Positions 1-5,690 of a stretch of DNA of 5,690 nucleotides are shown piece after piece (the first letter of the stretch is position 1; every line of letters starts with the position of its first letter). The notes beneath the pieces were generated by a model. The model had not been told where the DNA came from and did not search any database. It saw nothing but the letters and a program-made list of their open reading frames with translations. Position numbers and translations under genes: made by a program. The stretch covers positions 1-5,690 of the forward strand of contig JAKAOC010000158.1 of NCBI GenBank assembly GCA_021823385.1. The letters are read 5' to 3'. This stretch comes from Actinomycetes bacterium. Lineage in GTDB: Bacteria > Actinomycetota > Acidimicrobiia > Acidimicrobiales > Acidimicrobiaceae.

Positions 1-965
<965 letters not shown>

Positions 966-1006
966 TGCTCAAAGACTAGCATGCTTCCAATTATGGAGTG
1001 ACTCAA
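966..1006 (-). promoter_or_regulatory. Candidate leaderless furA promoter and FurA operator
   Basis: On the minus strand TAGTCT (978 down to 973) lies 7 nt before the A of the furA ATG. This fits the actinobacterial TANNNT -10 pattern at about -13 to -8 for transcription starting at the start codon, and no Shine-Dalgarno is present. Just upstream is the most AT-rich patch of the region, with TCCA-ATTA-TGGA (986-997, 4-bp arms) and the 9-base palindrome GAGTGACTC (996-1004). A TTGAGT at 1006-1001 resembles a -35 but is 22 nt from the -10, too far for a normal pair. FurA is known to bind an AT-rich site directly upstream of its own gene, so this is the expected operator. The exact boundaries are inferred. 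Confidence 0.5.
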
Positions 1007-1019
1007 AAGTTCGTCTTTG

Positions 1020-1048
1020 TTGCCACCGGGGTTGTGGGTCCGTAACTT
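1020..1048 (+). promoter_or_regulatory. Weak candidate promoter for the P-type ATPase
   Basis: TTGCCA at 1020-1025 (five of six bases of TTGACA) is separated by 17 nt from TAACTT at 1043-1048 (three of six bases of TATAAT). This is the best-spaced rightward pair I found between furA and the ATPase. It would give a transcript starting near 1055 with about 130 nt of leader, including the small ORF at 1085. High-GC actinobacterial promoters are degenerate, so this is only a suggestion. Confidence 0.25.
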
Positions 1049-1084
1049 TTGGGGCGGGAATCCGCTGGCCGGAGGGCCCTCGCA

Positions 1085-1192
1085 ATGTGCGAACAGCATC
1101 AACTCCTCTCGCCCGCTCCATTAGCCTTCGTCACCGAGGACGAGTTTCGGATCAGCAGCGCATGCCGTTCGATCGGGGGTCTCCGTGAGTGA
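1085..1192 (+). CDS. Possible 35-residue leader peptide upstream of the ATPase
   Basis: An ATG at 1085 opens a 35-codon frame with no recognised similarity. The product begins MCEQHQLLSPAPLAFVTEDE and has no membrane segment. GGAGGG at 1071-1076, eight bases before the ATG, is a good Shine-Dalgarno match, although it is also part of the palindrome GAGGGCCCTC at 1072-1081. The stop TGA at 1190-1192 overlaps the ATPase GTG start (GTGAGTGA, 1185-1192), an arrangement typical of translational coupling. It could be a regulatory leader ORF or a chance frame; short frames of this size are common by chance, and codon choice does not decide it. Confidence 0.3.
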   Translation: MCEQHQLLSPAPLAFVTEDEFRISSACRSIGGLRE

Positions 1193-3584
1193 CGCACAAG
1201 ATGAGCGCGCGCTGCATGCGCCCGGCGAATCCAAGGGGCCGTTGGTGCCTGAGCGCCCGCCCGTCTCGCCTCTTGGGCTGACGGCGGCCGAAGTCGCCGA
1301 GCGTGTCGCGTCGGGGCTCGACAACGCGGCACCCGAGGCGACCTCCAAGTCGACCATGGAAATCATGCGGTCCAACATCATGACCAGGTTCAACCTGATC
1401 CTCGGCACGCTGCTGGTGGCGATCCTGCTGACGGGAGCGATCCAGGATGCCCTTTTCGGCCTTGTGATGGTCTTCAATTCCGGAATCGGGATCCTCCAGG
1501 AGGAACGGACCAAACGCACACTCGATCGCTTGGCGCTTCTATCCGCCCCGCATGTTCGCGTGCTGCGCGATGGATGCGTGGCCGAGGTGCATCTCGAGCA
1601 GGTCGTGCTGGATGACCTGGTGTTGATGGCGCCAGGGGAGCAGATCGTAGCCGACGGCATAGTGCGGTCGGCCGAGGGGTTGGAGATCGACGAGTCGCTC
1701 CTGACCGGTGAGTCAGAGCCGGTTCCGCGTTCGGAGTCTGCGCCGGTGCTCTCGGGCAGCTTTGTCGCTGCCGGCACGGGCAGGTATCAGGTGACCGCGG
1801 TGGGGCAGCAGGCGTACGCCCGCACCCTCTCACGGGAAGCCCGTGCCTTTGCCACCACGCCGTCCGAGCTGATGAACGGGATCAACAAGATCCTGCGCTA
1901 CGTGACATGGGCACTGTTCCCGGCAGCTGCCCTGCTGTTGGCGGGAGCGTTGCGGGCCGGCGGGCCGCTGAGGTCGGCGGTTGCCGGGATCGTCGCAGCA
2001 CTGGTCGGAATGGTCCCCCAAGGTCTGGTGCTCCTGACTTCGATCGCCTTTGGGGTGGGGGCCGTGAAGCTTGCCCGGCGCAAGGTGCTGGTGCAGGAGC
2101 TGGCTGCCGTCGAGGGCTTGGCCCGGGTTGACGTGGTTTGCTTCGACAAGACGGGAACCTTGACGGACGGGAGCATCGTTTTCGAGCAGCTGATCGCCTT
2201 TGCCGAGAGCGAAGGGTTGACGGCGGCGGTCTCGGCTCTTGCCGCGCAGGAGTCCCCGAACGCAACGCTCGCCGCCCTTGCGGCCGCCTTCCCGTCCGAT
2301 CCGCGATGGGAACGTGTCGGCTCCGTGCCGTTCAGCTCGGCCACCAAGTGGAGCTCGGCCACCTTCGCTGAAAATGGCACCTGGGTCATCGGCGCCCCCG
2401 AGATCATCGCCGGCTCCGATCCCAAGGCATTGGACACCGCCGAGGAGATCGCCGCCTCGGGACGGCGGGTCCTCGCACTTGTCAAGACCAGGGAGCCGCC
2501 GCGCAGTGGGGAGGTGCCGGCAGGGCAGGTCATGGCTCTGCTCGTCTTCGGCGAGCGGCTCCGGTCCGAGGCGGCCGGGGCTCTTCAGTACTTCGGGCGG
2601 CAGGGCGTCGCGATCAAGGTCATATCGGGTGACAGCCCGGCCACCGTTGGCGCCATTGCCGCGCGTGCGGGGGCCATGTTGCCCGATGCCAAGGCGGTGG
2701 ACGCGCGGACACTTCCGGACACGGAGTCCGAGCTGGCCGATCTTCTCGAGCGCGAGTCCGTCTTCGGCCGGGTGACTCCGCATCAGAAGCAGGCCATGGT
2801 GCGCGCGCTTCGCTCGCGTGGCCACGTGGTGGCGATGACCGGCGATGGGGTGAACGACGCCTTGGCGCTCAAGCTCGCGGACATCGGCGTTGCGATGGGC
2901 TCGGGCACTGCAGCCACCAAGGCGGTGGCCCAGCTGGTGCTGCTCGACGGGGATTTCTCGACACTCCCGGGGGTGGTCGCCGAGGGACGGCGGGTGGCCG
3001 GCAACATCGAAAGGGTGGCCAACCTCTTCCTGGCCAAGACGGCGTGGGCGGCCCTGCTCGCCCTCTTTGCCGGAGTGGCCCTGCTCGGCTACCCTCTCCT
3101 GCCGCGCCACCTCACCGTGATCGATGCGCTGACAATCGGAACCCCCTCCTTCTTCCTGGCGCTGGCTCCGAACGCCCGCCGCTATATGCCGGGGCTCGTC
3201 GCCAGGGTGCTTCGCTTCGCGATCCCGGTAGGCGCCGTCGAGGCCGCCGGGGCGGCCACCGCCTACCTGATCACCTACGCCAACGGGGATCCCGTGGCCG
3301 TAAGCCGCACTGCGGTGGTGCTTGTCCTGCTTGCCGCCGGACTGGCGGTGCTGGCAGCGGCTTCGGCACCCTTCACCTGGTGGAAGGGGGTTCTCATTCT
3401 GGCGATGTCAGCGGGATTCGTGCTCCTTTTTCCTTTCGACACCTTGCGCACGTTTTACGCCCTGAGCCTGCCCACCCATGACCTGGCGGCGGTGCTGCTT
3501 ACGGCCTTGGCGACGGCCGTTTTGGCCGGACTCCTCGCCGTGTGGCTGAGGCGGGCGGCCGATGCGAGAGCTGCTCGGCCCTAG
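1185..3584 (+). CDS. ctpE: P-type cation-transporting ATPase, CtpE-like
   Basis: A complete 799-residue ion pump of the inner membrane that couples ATP hydrolysis to cation transport. Order of parts: cytosolic N-terminus (1-66), M1 (about 69-86) and M2 (88-104); actuator domain with TGES at 174-177 (Glu176 acts in dephosphorylation); M3 (239-255) and M4 (264-290) with PQGL at 278-281; phosphorylation motif DKTGTLT at 321-327 (Asp321 is phosphorylated); nucleotide-binding domain with ATKWSS and GAPE; VISGDS at 479-484; hinge TGDGVND at 552-558; then about six more helices (M5 near 613-635, M6 near 646-663 with TIGTPSFFLALAPN). No heavy-metal-binding CxxC domain or CPC motif is present, so it is not a copper or zinc P1B pump. 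By remembered sequence it most resembles mycobacterial CtpE (about 800 residues), linked to calcium uptake. Substrate is inferred, and Gln279 replaces the usual M4 Glu. Start GTG at 1185 follows GGGGG (1175-1179); an in-frame TAG at 1122 and no other start codon between exclude an upstream start. Confidence 0.92.
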   Translation: MSDAQDERALHAPGESKGPLVPERPPVSPLGLTAAEVAERVASGLDNAAPEATSKSTMEIMRSNIMTRFNLILGTLLVAILLTGAIQDALFGLVMVFNSGIGILQEERTKRTLDRLALLSAPHVRVLRDGCVAEVHLEQVVLDDLVLMAPGEQIVADGIVRSAEGLEIDESLLTGESEPVPRSESAPVLSGSFVAAGTGRYQVTAVGQQAYARTLSREARAFATTPSELMNGINKILRYVTWALFPAAALLLAGALRAGGPLRSAVAGIVAALVGMVPQGLVLLTSIAFGVGAVKLARRKVLVQELAAVEGLARVDVVCFDKTGTLTDGSIVFEQLIAFAESEGLTAAVSALAAQESPNATLAALAAAFPSDPRWERVGSVPFSSATKWSSATFAENGTWVIGAPEIIAGSDPKALDTAEEIAASGRRVLALVKTREPPRSGEVPAGQVMALLVFGERLRSEAAGALQYFGRQGVAIKVISGDSPATVGAIAARAGAMLPDAKAVDARTLPDTESELADLLERESVFGRVTPHQKQAMVRALRSRGHVVAMTGDGVNDALALKLADIGVAMGSGTAATKAVAQLVLLDGDFSTLPGVVAEGRRVAGNIERVANLFLAKTAWAALLALFAGVALLGYPLLPRHLTVIDALTIGTPSFFLALAPNARRYMPGLVARVLRFAIPVGAVEAAGAATAYLITYANGDPVAVSRTAVVLVLLAAGLAVLAAASAPFTWWKGVLILAMSAGFVLLFPFDTLRTFYALSLPTHDLAAVLLTALATAVLAGLLAVWLRRAADARAARP

Positions 3585-3596
3585 GCCAGTCGAAAG

Positions 3597-3632
3597 CGCG
3601 TCCGCGCCGATGCAAGAGGCGCTCAAGACGCG
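3597..3632. terminator. Nested inverted repeat, possible two-way terminator
   Basis: Two genes converge here with only 65 nt between their stops. An outer stem CGCGTC (3597-3602) with GACGCG (3627-3632) encloses an inner stem GCGCC (3604-3608) with GGCGC (3618-3622) around a 9-nt loop. All 11 pairs are perfect, with one unpaired base on one side and four on the other. There is no T-run on either strand, so it is not a canonical intrinsic terminator, but GC-rich hairpins without a U-tract are often proposed to end transcripts in actinobacteria. In DNA this GC-rich, chance pairing is possible. Confidence 0.4.
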
Positions 3633-3649
3633 AGCGGGCGCCAGGTGCA

Positions 3650-3880
3650 TTACTTGGGAACCGGCACCGCCCAGGTCCTTGTGCCACACTGAGGGCAGGT
3701 GAGGAGCTTCTTTCCCAGGCGATGAGGCGTAAGGGCCAAAAGGATGGGGGAGGGGCTGAAGCGGGCGGTGCAGTCCTGGCACTCGTACTCGACGTTCTTG
3801 CCCCGCATGGCCTGCACCCCGATCGAGCCGGCCAGCACGACGATCACGACTACCAATCCGTAGATGGCACCAGCGGTCAT
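3650..3880 (-). CDS. Small membrane-anchored zinc-ribbon protein, function unknown
   Basis: A 76-residue protein I cannot assign to a named family. Residues 5-24 (AIYGLVVVIVVLAGSIGVQA) form one strongly hydrophobic helix. The short MRGK stretch after it (25-28) is positively charged, which by the positive-inside rule suggests a cytoplasmic C-terminal part. That part carries two CxxC pairs, Cys34/Cys37 (YECQDC) and Cys62/Cys65 (CPQCG), 24 residues apart: a probable zinc ribbon. A basic PHRLGKK stretch (52-58) sits between them. The start is ATG at 3878-3880, fixed by AAGGAG four bases upstream and a promoter just before it. The frame stays open upstream to 4204, but that extension is low-complexity and would run through the promoter. 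It converges on the ATPase gene (65-nt gap) and diverges from the AtuA-family gene. It could be a small regulatory or scaffold protein; no enzyme motif is visible. Confidence 0.82.
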   Translation of the reverse strand: MTAGAIYGLVVVIVVLAGSIGVQAMRGKNVEYECQDCTARFSPSPILLALTPHRLGKKLLTCPQCGTRTWAVPVPK

Positions 3881-3884
3881 GGGG

Positions 3885-3890
3885 CTCCTT
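3885..3890 (-). promoter_or_regulatory. Ribosome binding site fixing the zinc-ribbon start
   Basis: On the minus strand AAGGAG is followed by CCCC and then the ATG at 3880. It is the clearest Shine-Dalgarno on this strand and decides for the 76-residue product over the longer open frame that reaches 4204. Confidence 0.8.
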
Positions 3891-3908
3891 TCTGTCGGGA
3901 ATGCCAAG

Positions 3909-3937
3909 ATTCTGCAACCGGGCAGGGAAATGGTCAA
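3909..3937 (-). promoter_or_regulatory. Sigma70-like promoter of the zinc-ribbon gene
   Basis: On the minus strand TTGACC (3937 down to 3932; five of six bases of TTGACA) is separated by exactly 17 nt from CAGAAT (3914 down to 3909; four of six bases of TATAAT). Transcription would start near 3902, giving a leader of about 22 nt that contains the AAGGAG site. Spacing and position are ideal, making this the best promoter candidate in the window. It supports the small gene being expressed on its own. Confidence 0.55.
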
Positions 3938-3950
3938 GTCAGATATGACC
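3932..3950. promoter_or_regulatory. Inverted repeat overlapping the -35, possible operator
   Basis: GGTCA (3932-3936) and TGACC (3946-3950) are perfect 5-base inverted arms around 9 nt of AT-richer sequence. The left arm is part of the -35 box of the zinc-ribbon promoter. An arm-spacer-arm site of 19 bp is of the size bound by dimeric helix-turn-helix repressors, so a regulator bound here could block that promoter and could also act on the divergent gene. No regulator gene adjoins the site, so its partner is unknown. Confidence 0.35.
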
Positions 3951-4160
3951 TCAGACGTTGCTTCCGGTTCCTCGCGATCCTGGTCGCCCAAGGCCGGCCT
4001 CCCGGAGCAACACCCCAGCACCCCGGCCGGGCTTTGGCCCGCGCGGCCCTGGTGCGTGAGTGATAACTTTGCATGCCGATGAGCCTTGCACGAGCGGCGG
4101 GCGGCCGCGCTTGGAGGGGACTCCGTGTCCCGCGGCGGCCGAGCCGTCTCGGGACCTGGG
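3951..4160 (+). other. Upstream region of the AtuA-family gene, with weak hairpins
   Basis: No credible gene is seen here. There is a small hairpin CGGGC-TTTG-GCCCG (4028-4041). A larger two-part fold follows, with outer arms GGCCGC (4103-4108) and GCGGCC (4135-4140) and inner arms GGGAC (4117-4121) and GTCCC (4127-4131) around a 5-nt loop. An AT-richer TGATAACTTT at 4061-4070 could be a -10 region for the rightward gene, but it lacks a recognisable -35. The rightward promoter must lie in this stretch or in 3881-3950, but I cannot place it. In GC-rich sequence such hairpins can be chance. Confidence 0.3.
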
Positions 4161-4168
4161 GGAGGTGA
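4161..4168 (+). promoter_or_regulatory. Ribosome binding site of the AtuA-family gene
   Basis: GGAGGTGA matches the end of 16S rRNA across eight bases and lies five bases before the ATG at 4174. It settles that start codon for the rightward gene. Confidence 0.85.
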
Positions 4169-4173
4169 GCGGT

Positions 4174-5690
4174 ATGAGCGAACGGCGGCCGGTAAGAATA
4201 GCAAACTGCTCCGGCTTCTACGGGGATCGCTTCTCCGCTGCCCGCGAGATGGTCGAGGGTGGGCCTATCGACGTACTCACCGGCGATTATCTCGCCGAGC
4301 TGACCATGCTGATCCTCTGGAAAGCGCGGCTGAAGGACCCTGGCGCGGGATACGCCCGCACCTTCCTTGCCCAGATGGAGCAGGTGCTGGGAACCTGCCA
4401 GGATCGCGGGATCAAAGTCGTCTCCAACGCGGGTGGGCTCAACCCGGCCGGGCTCGCCTCCCAGATCGGAGCCCTGGCCGAAAAGCTCGGACTGGCGCCC
4501 CGCATCGCCTGGGTGGAAGGAGATGATCTCTCGGCCCGCGTTATGGAGCTGCTCGACGGCGGGCATCCCTTGGTGAACATCGACACCGGCCAGCTTTTGG
4601 CGGACGCGGGTGTCACGCCGATCACCGCTAACGCGTATCTGGGTGGGTTCGGCATAACCGAGGCGCTCGAGGCGGGGGCCGATATCGTCGTCTGCGGTCG
4701 CGTGACCGATGCATCGCTGGTGGTAGGGCCGGCGGCGTGGTGGCACGGTTGGAGCCGCGACGACTACGACCGGCTCGCCGGCGGCGTGGTGGCCGGGCAC
4801 GTAATCGAATGCGGTCCGCAGGCCACCGGAGGGAACTACGCCTTCATCGGGGAGATCAAGGATCGCCGCTATCCGGGCTTTCCCATTGCCGAAGTGGCCG
4901 CGGACGGCTCGTCGGTCATCACCAAGCATCCGGATACCGGCGGCCTGGTTTCGGTGGGGACCGTGACGGCCCAGCTTCTTTACGAAGTGGCGCAACCCGC
5001 TTACGCGAATCCGGACGCCGTGGCCCTCTTCGACAGTATTGATCTGGAACAGGTGGGCCAGGACCGCGTGCGGATTTCGGGAGTGAAGGGAACCGAGCCG
5101 CCGTCAAAACTCAAGGTGGCTCTCAACTATATGGGCGGCTATCGCAATTCGATGACCCTCGTGCTGACCGGGCTCGACATAGAAGCCAAGGCGGCCTGGG
5201 CGGAGGAGGAGCTCTTCTCCATCCTCGGGGGCAAGGAGCGTTTCGAGGCCGTGGATGTCCACCTGGCGCGCTTCGACCGCGAGGATTCCCCGGACAATGA
5301 GCTGGCCACCGCTCATTTGAGGATCACCGTCATGGATCCCGACCCGGCCAAGGTCGGCCGGGCCTTCTCGAACGCCACCGTGGAGCTTGCTCTGGGCGGC
5401 TACGCAGGATTTCACGCCACCACTCCGCCAGGCGCGGAGAGCGCCTACGGCGTCTACTGGCCGGCTCTCGTGGAGGCATCCGAGGTCGTCCACGCCGTCG
5501 TGCTCCCCGATGGGAGCAGGCGAGTGATAGCTCATCACGGCAGGGCTGCAGCGCCTCCGGACGTGCCCAAGCCGGCCGCGAGGCCCGCAGCCGGCGACTT
5601 CGGACCGACTCGCCGCGCGCCTTTGGGCATGGTCTGCGGCGCCAGGAGTGGAGACAAGGGAGGCAACGCCAACGTGGGGCTCTGGACACG
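4174..5690 (+). CDS. AtuA-family (DUF1446) protein, C-terminus beyond right edge
   Basis: The first 505 codons of a protein of the acyclic terpene utilisation AtuA family (DUF1446), named after a gene of the Pseudomonas citronellol/geraniol catabolic cluster; the reaction catalysed is not firmly established. Family blocks seen in order: ANCSGFYGDR (10-19), GDYLAELTM (37-45), KVVSNAGGLNP (81-91), ANAYLGG (152-158), CGRVTDAS (174-181), GHVIECGPQATGG (208-220) and TKHPDTGGLVS (250-260). After about residue 456 comes a Pro/Ala-rich linker to about 474, then APLGMVCGARSGDKGGNANVGLW (482-504), which looks like the start of the AtuA-like C-terminal domain found fused or as a separate small subunit. 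The window ends there, so roughly 80-100 residues are probably missing. No signal peptide or membrane helix is seen, so it is likely cytoplasmic. Start ATG 4174 after GGAGGTGA. Pathway genes such as acyl-CoA carboxylase or enoyl-CoA hydratase would be expected downstream but cannot be seen. Family certain, substrate unknown. Confidence 0.9.
   Translation, partial: MSERRPVRIANCSGFYGDRFSAAREMVEGGPIDVLTGDYLAELTMLILWKARLKDPGAGYARTFLAQMEQVLGTCQDRGIKVVSNAGGLNPAGLASQIGALAEKLGLAPRIAWVEGDDLSARVMELLDGGHPLVNIDTGQLLADAGVTPITANAYLGGFGITEALEAGADIVVCGRVTDASLVVGPAAWWHGWSRDDYDRLAGGVVAGHVIECGPQATGGNYAFIGEIKDRRYPGFPIAEVAADGSSVITKHPDTGGLVSVGTVTAQLLYEVAQPAYANPDAVALFDSIDLEQVGQDRVRISGVKGTEPPSKLKVALNYMGGYRNSMTLVLTGLDIEAKAAWAEEELFSILGGKERFEAVDVHLARFDREDSPDNELATAHLRITVMDPDPAKVGRAFSNATVELALGGYAGFHATTPPGAESAYGVYWPALVEASEVVHAVVLPDGSRRVIAHHGRAAAPPDVPKPAARPAAGDFGPTRRAPLGMVCGARSGDKGGNANVGLWT

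Noticed and set aside
1072..1081. Palindrome GAGGGCCCTC as an operator
   Set aside because: Ten-base GC palindromes are frequent in DNA of this composition, and the site is better explained as overlapping a possible ribosome binding site.
1830..3110. 426-codon open frame on the minus strand inside the ATPase gene
   Set aside because: It lies wholly antisense to a gene with every P-type ATPase motif. Its product is rich in Arg, Gly, His and Pro with no domain pattern, as expected of a GC-rich shadow frame.
1185..3584. Heavy-metal (copper/zinc, P1B) ATPase assignment
   Set aside because: There is no N-terminal metal-binding domain, no CPC or SPC motif in the membrane and no HP dipeptide motif; the layout with about ten helices and PxGL in M4 is of the P2 kind.
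3881..4204. N-terminal extension of the zinc-ribbon ORF to 184 residues
   Set aside because: The added 108 residues are low-complexity, cross the candidate promoter and have no Shine-Dalgarno, whereas the ATG at 3880 has AAGGAG four bases upstream and begins a membrane helix.
4086..4526. 146-codon plus-strand frame overlapping the AtuA-family gene
   Set aside because: It is in a different frame from the conserved AtuA motifs; the product is Arg- and Gly-rich without a pattern.
3934..4995. 353-codon open frame on the minus strand opposite the AtuA-family gene
   Set aside because: It is antisense to a clearly conserved coding region, runs through the divergent promoter region, and has no recognisable domain.
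5104..5538. 144-codon minus-strand frame near the right edge
   Set aside because: Fully antisense to the AtuA-family coding sequence and lacking any recognisable domain.

Overview
The window is GC-rich, densely coded DNA whose closest recognisable gene families are actinobacterial. It carries a furA-katG pair and a CtpE-type P-type ATPase, both familiar from mycobacteria and streptomycetes, plus a DUF1446/AtuA-family protein. I infer a chromosomal segment of an actinomycete or a related high-GC actinobacterium; the species cannot be named. I see no mobile element, tRNA, rRNA or CRISPR array.

Layout, left to right. (1) Positions 1-965, minus strand: an oxidative-stress operon read right to left. 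The redox/metal regulator FurA (474-965) is followed after 22 nt by the N-terminal 150 codons of catalase-peroxidase KatG (ends at 451, runs off the left edge). (2) Positions 966-1184: a divergent intergenic region. It holds a probable leaderless furA promoter with small palindromes, a weak candidate rightward promoter, and a possible 35-codon leader ORF whose stop overlaps the next start. (3) Positions 1185-3584, plus strand: an intact 799-residue P-type cation ATPase resembling mycobacterial CtpE, with all catalytic motifs but PQGL instead of PEGL in membrane helix M4. (4) Positions 3585-3649: a short convergent gap with a nested inverted repeat that may end transcription from both sides. 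(5) Positions 3650-3880, minus strand: a 76-residue membrane-anchored zinc-ribbon protein with a strong ribosome binding site and a well-spaced sigma70-like promoter. (6) Positions 3881-4173: a divergent promoter region. (7) Positions 4174-5690, plus strand: an AtuA-family (DUF1446) protein, cut by the right edge just as a probable second, AtuA-like C-terminal domain begins.

These are four separate transcription units rather than one pathway. FurA-KatG is a self-contained peroxide defence module in which FurA normally represses itself and katG. The ATPase probably moves a divalent cation (CtpE is linked to calcium uptake). The AtuA-family protein points to catabolism of an acyclic terpenoid or another branched acid, with its partner genes expected beyond the right edge. 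I do not see a clearly new multigene system. The most interesting items are the M4/M6 ion-site substitutions in the ATPase, the possible leader peptide in front of it, the uncharacterised zinc-ribbon membrane protein, and the regulatory layout of furA-katG.
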